Program-made: the position numbers and the translations under genes | Notes under the pieces: generated by a model | Database searches by the model: none | Told to the model about the DNA's origin: nothing | Seen by the model: the letters and a program-made list of their open reading frames with translations, nothing else | Part shown: piece by piece, positions 22,668 through 32,685 of the stretch | Numbering within the stretch: position 1 is the stretch's first letter | How the letters are laid out: each line of letters begins with the position of its first letter | Assembly: GCF_964204645.1 (NCBI RefSeq) | Contig: NC_134032.1 | Location: 16,306,775 to 16,370,774 of the forward strand | Direction of reading: 5' to 3' | From: Tubulanus polymorphus | Taxonomy: Eukaryota > Nemertea > Palaeonemertea > Tubulaniformes > Tubulanidae | Length of the DNA stretch: 64,000 bases

Positions 22668-22968
22668 CTCAATGCTGATTTCATCCCAGTCTCAATGCCG
22701 ATTTCATCCCAGTATCAATGCTGATTTCATCCCAGTATCAATGCTGATTTCATCCCAGTATCAATGCTGATTTCATCCCAGTATCAATGCTGATTTCATC
22801 CCAGTATCAATGCTGATTTAATCCCAGTATCAATGCTGATTTCATCCCAGTATCAATGCTGATTTAATCCCAGTCTCAATGCTGATTTAATCCCAGTATC
22901 AATGCTGATTTAATCCCAGTCTCAATGCTGATTTCATCCCAGTCTCAATGCTGATTTCATCCCTGTGT
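22668..22968. repeat. 23-bp minisatellite, about 13 copies
   Basis: Unit CAATGCTGATTTCATCCCAGTAT with TTTAAT/TTTCAT and ATC/CTC variants. Confidence 0.9.
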
Positions 22969-23139
22969 CACTAAAATTAGAATAATGAAATCATAGATGG
23001 TGAAAATATACAAAGAGAAGAACAGACACTATGTGTAATAAATGAAACATGTGACCTGAGCTAGTAACAGCAACGGTTAGCGGACTAGTGGAGAATAAGA
23101 CACACAGGGGTACCACTAAATCAGGGAAAACAGGCCTCA

Positions 23140-23510
23140 GTCAGTGAGAACTATGTATGAGCGGACTGACGGATCGTCTCTCGATCTGCATGCATAAACC
23201 ACCTACATCCAGTCCGAAACGAAAAAAGACAAATGACAACAAGGCAAAGTGGCGCAAAAAATAACTAGACTGCAGTAGTGAGGTGGTTATGGTGCAGGGG
23301 TTGTTTGCAATCATACAGATCCTGGATCGATCGCCCAAAGAGCTCTCGATCTGCGTGCTTAAAATACCTCTCAATCCAGTCCAAATGACAAGTAGTGAAG
23401 TAGTGCAGAAAATAATGTGACCTTAGCAACAAGAAGGTGGTTATGGTGTTGGGGGGGGGGGGGTAAAGTTGCTCATGCTGCAGCTACCAACAAACTTCTC
23501 AAATCGGAAA
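23140..23510. repeat. Dispersed repeat, copy 1
   Basis: About 350 bp repeated in the same direction at 25637-25985 (CTCGATCTGCATGC...AAAGTTGCTCATGCTGC). On the minus strand it holds GATCGATCC, a fit to the Pol III B box, and it is repeated internally (CTCGATCTGC twice). A SINE is possible but not shown. Confidence 0.5.
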
Positions 23511-23884
23511 TGACTTTTAAAACGCAGGAACAATAATCAGTATGGATGTACAATCTGTAGATGGACTGTCCTTAGAGATCCACAATATCCAATAATAGTA
23601 TGGAATGAATATTCTCTAGTTCTACACAGTGCAGTCGTTATTCAGGAATTGTATATTTTCTTCACTTGAAAAAAAAGTGTTCTGCAAGAGATGAAGCTGC
23701 CAGTCACGAAGCAACTCTTAACTGAAAGCACAATGTGGGACTGCTCCTGCCAACATTCTGAGCAGTCCTCAGCATCTCCTGGAGCTCCACCATCGTGATG
23801 ACCAACCACCAAACTAAAACAACCAGGTACATCAGATGATCTGGCGGGGCTATACGGGCAATAACACAGCAGGACCTCGCCTGA

Positions 23885-24580
23885 AAGTATTGCCATTGAA
23901 TTGGCTAAGCAACAAGGAGAGTCTGAACAAGGCTACGAGGCAGCTACCCAACTATGGGAATCAGTAATCAGGTGCGCGAAAAAAATTAATCCCACCCCAA
24001 AGCTGTCTCAACAGCCTGAGGAGCTAGCTCCACGAACCCCTGAGTTGGCTCCTCCGCAGGTGGTGGACCCTGTTTCGCCGGTGCAGGTGGTTGCGCCCAC
24101 CGTATCTTCGGATACGGAGGTCGCGCCGCCTGTTGCCCCGGAGCAGGAAGTTGCCCCTGCCGTGGTAGCCCCGACAGAGGCGCCACAGGTTCAGGCTCCT
24201 GGCCCGCGCAGATCGCCCCAGAAAAAATCGAAAGGAGGTCGATTATACAGGAGGTTCGGGGCGATCTACTCCTAAAAAAAGAAAACGTGCGGCTCCTCCC
24301 CAACAGCCAGATACATCGGAGGAGTCGAGTGATGAGGAGTTACCTACAGCTCCTAGAGCCTCACCGCCAGGGTCCTCACCACCAGCGTGACGACCAACAC
24401 CACCAAAAACAACAACCGCTCCGGCGGGGGTAGAACCCTCCCCCGTCGTAGAGCTCGTCGCGCGGGGCCCTGGCTGGTCAAGGATAATTGAGTTCGACGA
24501 CCCAATTACCTTGCTCCGCGACGTCGAAGGGGCATTCCATGGGGAATACAAATTTATAAAGCGGAGGAGAACACGTTGAT
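23885..24580 (+). pseudogene. Broken long exon of the micro-exon gene family
   Basis: An open reading frame beginning ESIAIELAKQQGESEQGY and continuing through a Pro/Val/Ala-rich stretch. It shifts frame near 24235-24250. In the new frame it has KKRKR, the acidic ESSDEE and Pro-rich sequence to an in-frame TGA near 24388, then goes on in the same frame (WSRIIEFDDPITLL, ending KRRRTR) to TGA near 24578. The acceptor present at the 27879 copy (TTTCAG) is missing here. One frameshift, one stop and a lost splice site mark it as decayed. Function unknown. Confidence 0.55.
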
Positions 24581-24639
24581 TCTCCTCACCCCTTCACTCG
24601 CCGTCACTCCGTGGGCATCAAGATCAGCCCACACAGCAC

Positions 24640-24830
24640 GTCTGCAGATCGACACTTCAAGAGTTGTCCCTGTGGATGGTGCGGCTTATGAAAGCAATCA
24701 GGAGGAAGGGGTAAGAGTAAATAGGAAGCAGCCGAGCTGATGGTGGTGGGGCTGGCGAGTGATCGAGTGGCCCGAGAGGTAGAGGTGGTGGCCTGGCATA
24801 CCGATGGAGAGTGGGAGGAGCGTTAATTAC
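24640..24830 (+). pseudogene. Exon-10-like fragment fused to intron 5 sequence
   Basis: Resembles the middle and end of exon 10 (EEGVR-NRK, then VAREVEVV-HTDG-WEER) with a premature TGA. At 24827 it switches abruptly to intron 5 sequence (match to 16140-16200 on the opposite strand). Confidence 0.55.
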
Positions 24831-24950
24831 CCTAATACCTGGGGGGCTCCTTACAGTTCATCTCACTGGAATATTTAATAGATTTGATGAATTCAGTTTC
24901 TCGCAGTGAAAATGCATGATTTAATCTTTAAAATCATTTTATTTTTCTAG

Positions 24951-25001
24951 AACACGACATTTGACTCGGACGAAACCGTGCAGCTGTCGCCCGTACGACC
25001 G
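24951..25001 (+). pseudogene. Copy of exon 6 (51 bp, diverged)
   Basis: TTTTTCTAG and GTAAG flank NTTFDSDETVQLSPVRP. Two codons longer than the minus-strand exon 6 but still phase 0. The flanking introns also match the minus-strand gene. It could be functional if a transcript existed; context says fragment. Confidence 0.55.
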
Positions 25002-25231
25002 GTAAGTTATAATTCTAGTTTGATGTTTTTCAGTACTGTAAGATGACATAAATTCCGGATTTTTTCTTATATTTTACTAATTGTTGAAATTCAAAACAAA
25101 TGCTATATTCTATTTTATCATCGTATTTGAAAGTGTAATTTCACAGCTGTGTCCTTCCTATATCTATATCTATCATAATTATCACTAAAGCTCAATTGTC
25201 ATTGCATGAATATTTTTTTTTTCTTTTCCAG

Positions 25232-25276
25232 CATCAACAGCAGCAGCAACAGCAGCAACAACAACTCGGCGAGTCG
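25232..25276 (+). pseudogene. Copy of exon 2 (poly-Gln)
   Basis: 45 bp with intact acceptor and donor, same Gln run and LGES end as minus-strand exon 2. It sits downstream of an exon 6 copy, the reverse of the gene's exon order. Confidence 0.55.
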
Positions 25277-25474
25277 GTAAGTTATAACTACAATAAACAC
25301 ATGTAGTGAGTCTGAAGCAGCTGGGGGAGGGGAGGGGGAGGGGGGAACGTTGAACCATGTTTCTGCTGCTACTGCTGACACGTAATGATCCCCCCTCATA
25401 TACAACACCTCATACTACAGTAATGTATTGTAGTATTTGATTACTACTCCAGGTGGTTCGCCAGTTCTTTACAG

Positions 25475-25631
25475 ACACGACCACCTCCAAAAAAGAAAAA
25501 CAAACGTGGTTCACCAGTGAGGGGAAGCAAGAGTCATCACCAGTGGTTGATGAGCTTATTGAAGGTAATCAGGAGGAAGGGGTAGGGTTAGATAGGGGGA
25601 AGAGGCCAAGGCGGGATGATGGTGGGTCCTG
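25475..25631 (+). pseudogene. Exon-10-like fragment, frame lost
   Basis: Starts after TTTACAG with TRPPPKKKNKRGSP, as exon 10 does, then loses frame. The later EEGVG-RKRPRRDDGG pattern is in a different frame and stops at TGA. Confidence 0.5.
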
Positions 25632-25636
25632 AATCT

Positions 25637-25985
25637 ATAGATCTCTCAATCTGCATGCTTAAACCACCAGCAAAATACATCTACATCCAGTCCGAAAGAA
25701 AGAAGAGACAAATGACAACAAAGCAAAGTGGTGCAAAAAATAACTAGACCGCAGCAATGAGGTGGTTGTGGTGCAGGGGTTGTTTGCAATCAAACAGATC
25801 CTGGATCGATCACCTATTAAGCTCTCGATCTGCGTGCTCAAATTACCTCTAAATCCAGTCCAAAATAACAACAAGGTGAAATAATGCAGAAAATAACTAG
25901 ACCGCAGTAATGAGAAGGTTATCGTGGGTTGAGGGGGGTAAAGTTGCTCATGCTGCTGCTACCAACAAACTTCTCACATATCAAA
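25637..25985. repeat. Dispersed repeat, copy 2
   Basis: Second copy of the 23140-23510 element, inserted directly after the broken exon-10-like segment of the scrambled locus. The two copies bracket about 2.1 kb of gene fragments. Confidence 0.5.
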
Positions 25986-25997
25986 GGGTAGCCATGC

Positions 25998-26334
25998 CAT
26001 GCCGTGGTAGCCCCGACAGAGGCGCCACAGGTTCAGGCTCCTGGCCCGTGCAGATCGCCCCGGAAAAATCGAAAGGAAGCTGACTCACGGGAGGTTTGGG
26101 GCGATCGGGTATCAAGATCAGCCCACACAGCACGTCTGCAGATCGACACTTCTAGAGTTGTCCCTGTGGATGGTGCGGCTGATGAAAGCAATCGGGAGGA
26201 AGGGGTAAGAGTAAATAGGAAGCAGCCGAGGAGGGATGGTGGTGGGGCAGGTGCGGGTCCTGCTGCACCTCCTCTATCAGAAATTAGTCAGAAAGAGTCC
26301 GGGGACGGCTGTCTGAAGGAGATCTGACGGAGGT
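25998..26334 (+). pseudogene. Chimeric exon fragment (long exon, exon 10 middle, exon 9 end)
   Basis: Open from about 25998: VAPTEAPQVQAPGP (as in the 23885 exon), then VDGAADESNREEGVRVNRK (exon 10 middle), then a piece matching the end of exon 9 at the DNA level, finishing at the exon 9 donor (GAG|GTAAG). The three pieces are not collinear with the minus-strand gene. Confidence 0.5.
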
Positions 26335-26955
26335 AAGAATCTTTATTTGTTTTGTCTTATTCTATTTGAGTTTGAAAGATGAATTGAATTCAATGTTTTG
26401 AGTCTGCACAGTTATCACTCAACTCAGAATTCAGTTGTTCAGTAAATATTCTATAATCCTATACGTCTAGTTAGCAACAAATTCAACAAAAACCTATTAA
26501 TGGAATTATAGATTTCCACGTAAAACCGTTTCGATCCGAGTAATTTTTTTTCGAATAACGGATATTTTCGCCGATCAGCGCCATCTGCGGAGTCATGCCG
26601 TCTGACTGTTGATTGTCATAGATAACATCATAAATATAAAATAAAAAAGTTAAATTTAAAAAAAAATTAAATTAAATTAAAAAAAAAAAAAATAAAATAA
26701 AATAAATTTGTATTCGTTAAGAAATTGCGGAAAGTACAATTTTGACAGCATTTGCCCTTTAATCCGATTGATCTGCTCTGTTTTGGGGCAACCTCCTCGA
26801 TAGAGTTAGAAGAACAGAATCGTTGTTCCGGCACTGGACCCGGCGGGGTTCTGTTTCAGGATCCACAGTTCACCTATGACAAACTGCTTTAGAATTCAAA
26901 CTAGTTTTGTAATTAATGTATGTGATTTTAATGAATTGTATTATTGTTTTTACAG

Positions 26956-27021
26956 CACTTGCATTCCGTATTCGACGTGCGTTCCGGCGAGAGGAGTTCG
27001 TCAGATTATTTCTACCTGAGT
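26956..27021 (+). pseudogene. Copy of exon 8
   Basis: 66 bp, near-identical to minus-strand exon 8 with both splice sites. About 450 bp of intron on its downstream side also matches intron 8 in inverted orientation. Confidence 0.6.
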
Positions 27022-27470
27022 GTAAGTAGTTCAACTATTTTCATACAATATCCTTAAGGGCAGCTATAAGAGTGTCACCTGATATCTCAAAATCTAGTCA
27101 AAATATTCAACCAATTATTAGCCCCACAAAGTTTAGAATCTCTGATACTCAATTTGCTCGTAGCGAGACAAACAATTCACGTTTCAGTTAGAAAAACTAC
27201 ATTTTTCGTTGAATCATTAAGAAATTGTAATGTGACAAATAATCATGCAACCTTACAACAAAGTAAAACTGTTTAAATTACTGATCTTTTCCTAGTTATT
27301 CCAAAAACAATAAACAATCTGATCAGCGATTGCGGCTAAATCAACGCAATAACTATTGATATAACATTCTAATAGTGTCAGGCGCCCCCTGGTGGGATAA
27401 TATTCATATTTACAGCGTTTGAAACCCTTCGACTCGTTGTTTAATGTATTTCTCTCTTTCTATTTTACAG

Positions 27471-27597
27471 TCATAGATATTCTACAGGAGTGCCCCTTTA
27501 GGGGGCCCATTGAGGATTTTGCGCAAAACTTGGTACCAGATAGGATCCCACCACCGGTGGCCCGGCATACCGATGGAGAGTGGGAGGAGCGTTAATT
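27471..27597 (+). pseudogene. Exon 9 start fused to exon 10 end
   Basis: Begins as exon 9 (IDILQECPFRGP), but after PPPV it passes in frame into exon 10 sequence (ARHTDGEWEER) and stops at TAA where it meets intron 5 sequence. The exon 9/10 switch falls in a shared CCGGTGG-like stretch. Confidence 0.55.
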
Positions 27598-27721
27598 ACC
27601 CCTTATACCCGGGGGGGCTCTTTACAGTTCATCTCACTGGAATATTTAATAGATTTGATGAATTCAGTTTGTCGCAGTGAAAATGCACGATTTAATCTTT
27701 AAAATGATTTTATTTTTCTAG

Positions 27722-27766
27722 AACACGACATTAGACTCCACCGTCCCGCTGTCGCCCGTACGACCG
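27722..27766 (+). pseudogene. Second copy of exon 6
   Basis: 45 bp, NTTLDSTVPLSPVRP, intact splice sites; closest to minus-strand exon 6. Confidence 0.6.
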
Positions 27767-27878
27767 GTAAGTTATAATTCTAGTTTGATGTTTTTCAGTA
27801 CTATAAGATGACAATGATGTATATCCCAAATAAATGTCTCATATTCGTCATCCTTAATAATTTTTCTTTTCATTTCAG

Positions 27879-28087
27879 CTGAAAGTATTGCCATTGAATT
27901 TGCTAAACAACAAGGAGAGGCTGAACAAGGCTACGAGGCAGCTACCCAACTATGGGAATCAGTAATAAGGTGTGGCAAAAAAAATAATCCCACCCCAAAG
28001 CTGTCTCAACAGCCTGAGGAGCCAGCTCCACGAACCCCTGAGTTGGCTCCTCCGCAGGTGGTGGACCCTGTTTCGCCGGTGCAGGTG
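27879..28087 (+). pseudogene. Copy of the extra exon (ESIAIEFAKQQ)
   Basis: Follows a good acceptor (CATTTCAG). The long frame needs one base from the previous exon, so it fits after exons ending in phase 1 (7 or 8), not after the phase-0 exon 6 that precedes it. It reads ESIAIEFAKQQGEAEQGY and on to PVSPVQV, then is cut at 28087 by intron 9 sequence. No equivalent exists in the minus-strand gene. Confidence 0.55.
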
Positions 28088-28190
28088 TTTATAGGTGTTT
28101 ATTTGCTGAATCGCTGGTTTTCTCATTTTGATTTTTAATACTGATATTTAATTCTATGCTAAACAAATTTTTTATTTTTTCTCTTTACAA

Positions 28191-28490
28191 ACACGACCAC
28201 CGCCTAAAAAAACCAAAAGAAAAAGTTGCGGTCGTCGTGGCTCCTCAGGGAGGGGAGGCAAGAGTTGCCCCTGCGGATGGTGCGGCTGATCAAGGCAATC
28301 AGGAGGAAGGGGTAAGAATAAATAGGAAGAGGCCGAGGAGAGATGGTGGTGGGGCTGGGGCTGGTGCGGGTCCTGCTCCTCCTGCTCCTCCATCCGTATC
28401 TCGGGCGGTCACTCGTTCACTCGCCAGACAATGTTGTTCCAGCACTACAGCATTGATCAGAAAGAGTCCGAGGGCGGCTGTATGGTGAAA
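28191..28490 (+). pseudogene. Copy of exon 10, acceptor destroyed
   Basis: Matches exon 10 from TRPPPKK to VTRSLA, but the acceptor reads TTTACAA instead of TTTACAG and five bases are missing in the Lys/Arg cluster, shifting the frame. The tail (from 28428) is replaced by unrelated sequence plus a piece like the end of exon 9. Confidence 0.6.
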
Positions 28491-28771
28491 AATTTTTAGC
28501 CTGACCGATGAGGAATCACCTGACCAGGCGGGGAATCACCTGACCTAATTTACATTTTTGAGGAGAAATCCATTAGTAGCCGAGGTGTCTGACTTGTACT
28601 TTACATTCTGTTGAGCGATTGTTACTAGATTCACCTGTTTATTAGTTACTTTATGTTCAGTACTCTACTGAGTGAACCATATACAGGAATAATTGACTAA
28701 ACTGTGCATGATTCATGTCTGATATAATAATCTATTTTCATATGATTTAATTGTTTTATTTATTTTTCTAG

Positions 28772-28843
28772 AAAATGCCAAAAGCTATAAAAAAATCTGT
28801 TCGCGGGCGCGGGCGGCCCGGGCCGCTTACGTCAAGTCCTTCG
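28772..28843 (+). pseudogene. Copy of exon 1
   Basis: TTTTTCTAG, ATG at 28775, 23 codons with two RG repeats (RGRGRPGPL), donor TCG|GTAAG. Upstream 220 bp match the 5' intron of the minus-strand gene. It is the last exon in the mosaic although it should be first. Confidence 0.6.
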
Positions 28844-29434
28844 GTAAGTTCAAATTTACTGCTTTCATGCTAATTTATTCATACTATATTAGAAAACAAG
28901 TGTAAAAACAGGTAGAGTCAAAGTCCCTGCTTGCAGAGATTTAATATTTCTACCCTGCATGATTTTTGTAATTCTTTTTATTGTTGATGGTGAAATAATT
29001 ATCATTATTCTCTTTCTATTCGCTTTAAATCAAACTTTTATAAATAATATTTTGCAAAAATCTACGCGAAGAAAGTTGGATATAGGTGGCGCTGTTTAAC
29101 ATGTACAGGTCGAGCTGCTATACGCGTCCCATGGAAAGTGAAAATAAATTTGTATTCATATTTATTTAAGAAGGATCTAAGATTCATCAGAGTGAGAAAT
29201 ACAAGCAGTGAAGAACCAATTAATTTAATGCACAATCATATATTTATATATAAACTATAGGAGTTTAAACCTTAATTTTCATATTTTTTCCTAAGTCCCT
29301 ATTTTTCTTGCAATCATAAAAAGACAGCAGAAACAGCTGAACAGAAAAACATTGAAAACATTGGAAACAGCTGAACAGATAACATTGGAAACAGCTGAAC
29401 AGATAACATTGGAAACAGATGAAAAGATAACAAA
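28844..29434. other. AT-rich sequence, no gene seen
   Basis: The first 80 bp match intron 1 of the micro-exon gene, then the match ends near 28922. Remaining sequence shows four AACATTGGAAACAGCTGAACAG-like units at 29345-29425. Confidence 0.45.
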
Positions 29435-29700
29435 AATCACCTGACCGGGCGGGGAATCACCTGACCGGGCGGGGAATGACCTGACCGGGCGGGGAATCAC
29501 CTGACCGGGCGGGGAATGACCTGACCGGGCGGGGAATCACCTGACCGGGCGAGGAATCACCTGACCGGGCGGGGAATCACCTGACCGGGCGGGGAATCAC
29601 CTGACCGGGCGGGGAATCACCTGACCGGGCGGGAAATCACCTGACCGGGCGGGGAATCACCTGACCGGGCGGGGAATCACCTGACCGGGCTGGGAGGCGG
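29435..29700. repeat. 20-bp minisatellite (GAATCACCTGACCGGGCGGG)
   Basis: About 13 units. Two diverged single units occur upstream at 28505-28545, inside the scrambled locus, and may be the seed. Confidence 0.9.
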
Positions 29701-29789
29701 GGAGTTTTGAAAACTTGCATCTTTATTTCCTATACACTGAAAAAATTCTTAAGGCTTAAAGATTGAAATATTTCTACTTATCTTTTCTT

Positions 29790-30425
29790 TCATGCTGCTC
29801 CTGCGAGTGTGGTGGTCTCAGTGGATGCTGCTCCTGCGAGTGTGGTGGTCTCAGTGGATGCTGCTCGTGAGAGTGTGGTGGTCTCAGTGGATGCTGCTCC
29901 TGCGAGTGTGGTGGTCTCAGTGGATGCTGCTCCTGCGAGTGTGGTGGTCTCAGTGGATGCTGCTCCTGCGAGTGTGGTGGTCTCAGTGGATGCTGCTCCT
30001 GCGAGTGTGGTGGTCTCAGTGGATGCTGCTCCTGCGAGTGTGGTGGTCTCAGTGGATGCTGCTCCTGCGAGTGTGGTGGTCTCAGTGGATGCTGCTCCTG
30101 AGAGTGTGGTGGTCCCAGTGGATGCTGCTCCTGCGAGTGTGGTGGTCCCAGTGGATGCTGCTCCTGCGAGTGTGGTGGTCTCAGTGGATGCTGCTCGTGA
30201 GAGTGTGGTGGTCTCAGTGGATGCTGCTCCTGCGAGTGTGGTGGTCCCAGTGGATGCTGCTCCTGCGAGTGTGGTGGTCTCAGTGGATGCTGCTCGTGAG
30301 AGTGTGGAGGTCTCAGTGGATGCTGCTCCTGCGAGTGTGGAGGTCTCAGTGGATGCTGCTCGTGAGAGTGTGGTGGTCTCAGTGGATGCTGCTCCTGCGA
30401 GTGTGGTGGTCTCAGTGGATGTTCC
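29790..30425. repeat. 33-bp minisatellite, about 19 copies
   Basis: Unit GATGCTGCTCCTGCGAGTGT plus GGTGGTCTCAGTG. Because 33 is a multiple of three, long frames are open on both strands (HPLRPPHSQEQ on minus; VVVSVDAAPAS and MLLLRVWWSQW on plus). I treat none as a gene; a 229-codon minus frame (30463-29774) is the only one with non-repeat ends. Confidence 0.9.
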
Positions 30426-30429
30426 ATGT

Positions 30430-31820
30430 TCTCAAGAGGAATGCCTGAAATCATAAAATTCAAATGTTATAAAAACCAGTTTGATTGATCTGAAAATTAT
30501 GAAGCAAAGGTGGTCACAGGGGCGCGGTCCTAGTATTGTGTGACACTAAGGTAACGATTGAAACAGCAGCAGCAGAAGCTGCAGCAGCAACATCAATGGT
30601 TAGAGACTTTGATGGGTGTAATGCTGGTGGTGGCGGTATCAGTCAGTGGAGAGTTGTAAAACCCTAAACTAACAACATTTCACGGATTTGGTAACTTGTG
30701 ACCTGTACGTGTTTTTTAGATGACATCATATCGGGTCTGTTCATTCTCATGTTGTGCAATAAATGTTTTTAATCATCTTTGGTGATAACCTCTTTCGACT
30801 GGGCTTATAAATATAACTGGTTTAGTTTGTGATAGAGACCACACACTGGTTACAGACAGTGATACCGGCTGAAGCGCACACGTGTCACTACAGTCGTATT
30901 AGTGAAATGCTGAAGAGGAAGTGACTGGATTGCGGGGATTCCCCTGCAGAAATTCATCGCGCATTAAACTCTTTTGCTGCAGGTGTAACGATTATATTGG
31001 AGAGCGGAAGGAGGTAGATGCAATCCTCGCTTGCCAGGGCCACCTTCGGTTATCTGAGTTAGTCGAACTAAGTGAAACCGAATGTCCGTTAGTCGGAACT
31101 ATAGTCCGGAAATAGTTCGAAAATCAAGCGCATTCGATTATTTGTTCCGACCACTAGTCGACTAGATACGAAAACCGAATTTGGCCCAGGGGTCTGGTAT
31201 CGCTCAACGACTGACGTCATATATCAACTTGCGGAATACTTCCTTTCGCTGATCGCCGATTGGTCCATTTAACGGAATATCCAACTGACGGTTGTTACAA
31301 GCGCTGTGATTGGCCCGGTTCGAGAACAGATCAAAGCGCAGTGGGTTCGAATCCCTAGTGGGTGTCAAGATGAACTGAGGGTGGGACAACTTATAAAACA
31401 ATGGCATAATCCACGACAAATTTTGGTGGTGATTGCAAATTTACTTCCTTTGTGCAACTTCTAAGCAAAGTCCTGATGCTTTCTAGAACATTAACTGCAT
31501 TGAGATTTCCAGACAATAAATATGAATGGTGCCCTTTTGTTTATAGAATTATCAGCCTCGTCTTGTGAAAATGTGTGCCCCCTTTCTACCTATGGGATCA
31601 GACTATTATGAAAAGGGGCAGGAAATTTTGAAGACAGTAGCACATGCGCGTGGAGCATCATACCGTCTGAATCCGGAGCCAGCCTAGTTTCGTTGAATGT
31701 CAAACCACTTGCTTCCAGATAGGAAATTGCGCAACAAGTTTTCAACACCTTTCATTGAGCAAGAAACAAACGGTTTTCAGGAATCCTAATGAATATATGA
31801 TTTAAATAACTTACTCTTGT
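30430..31820. other. Non-repeat interval, no gene supported
   Basis: Contains a CAG/CTG-rich patch near 30565-30590, a B-box-like GGTTCGAATCC at about 31344 and an inverted-repeat-rich stretch at 31055-31165 (TAGTCGAACTA / TAGTCGACTA). No spliced frame that I trust. Confidence 0.4.
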
Positions 31821-31825
31821 CTGTT

Positions 31826-32419
31826 TTATCCGACCAAAAGGCGCTCATCGAGACATTCTTTCATTATAGTGCTTTTAACTGTTTTTTAGATACCTACAAA
31901 AGAATACAAAATATTGTACATTTCTAAATGAAATAAATGGAGCTTAAAACGACAAGAATTAAACAGTACCAATTAGTTCAATTGTAATTTGAAACAATTG
32001 GCCGAGACAGTTTTGTGAACAAATTTAAACCTAGATATTAACTGTTTAATTATGTGACCAATCCCAATTAAACTGAAAAGTTTAACAATTCACATTTCGA
32101 AAATGAACTTTTTGTTTTTAACTATTCGAGTCAAACTAAACCGATAACAGTTGAACCGGGTTCAGAAAAATGTAGTTAAAATGAAAAAGAGTTCGTGAAG
32201 CTTTTCTAAAATATATTTCTATCGGTTTGAACACTTACAGTTGAACCAAATGTAGAAGTTCCTGAGTTTCGGGAGCATTTTTCGCAGACGTGTTTGCTGT
32301 CTGGCGTCCTGTGGTCGAAAGGAATGTTGGATCAGGGTCGCGGTCCATCCATGCGTCCGTTGAACAATACCTCTCATATCCAATGGTAGCGTCGGAAATG
32401 GAATGCGCGCCGAGACCAT
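31826..32419 (-). CDS. Weak two-exon small gene candidate
   Basis: ATG at 32419 in a reasonable context (CACAATGG) opens 60 codons (starts MVSARIPFPTLPLDMRGIV; Arg/Gln-rich) ending at a perfect donor (AACT|GTAAGT) at 32239. A compatible acceptor (AAAAAACAG) at 31879 would add 16 codons (31878-31826) to TAA, about 77 residues in all. I do not recognise the product. An N-terminus rich in Arg and poor in acidic residues could be a mitochondrial presequence (inference). The second exon is the weaker half. Confidence 0.25.
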
Positions 32420-32685
32420 TGTGAAAAAAGTCGATTAGAATCGAACTGACCTGAACCTACATCCGGATACAATGGCAACAGTGGACCCAACATACGAAAT
32501 ATATAGGTTATAATGGGTGATAGATCCACTTACATGCTGTATGCTATTTTATAAACAGATGCTGTACTTTCTAGATAGAATAAATCAATTTCAAACATTT
32601 TTCAAATTCAGCATCTTTCTTAAGTCGATTTAATGAAAATGCGATGTGGAGGTGAAAAATTATTTTATACAAGACAAAACGTGAG

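Noticed and set aside
23885-24580. Intact independent gene on the plus strand
   Set aside because: A frameshift, an in-frame TGA and loss of the acceptor seen in its sister copy indicate decay.
29774-30463. 229-codon minus-strand ORF (HPLRPPHSQEQ repeats) and two plus-strand ORFs of similar length
   Set aside because: All three follow from a 33-bp unit with no stop codon; three overlapping long frames cannot all be genes and none has splice or homology support.
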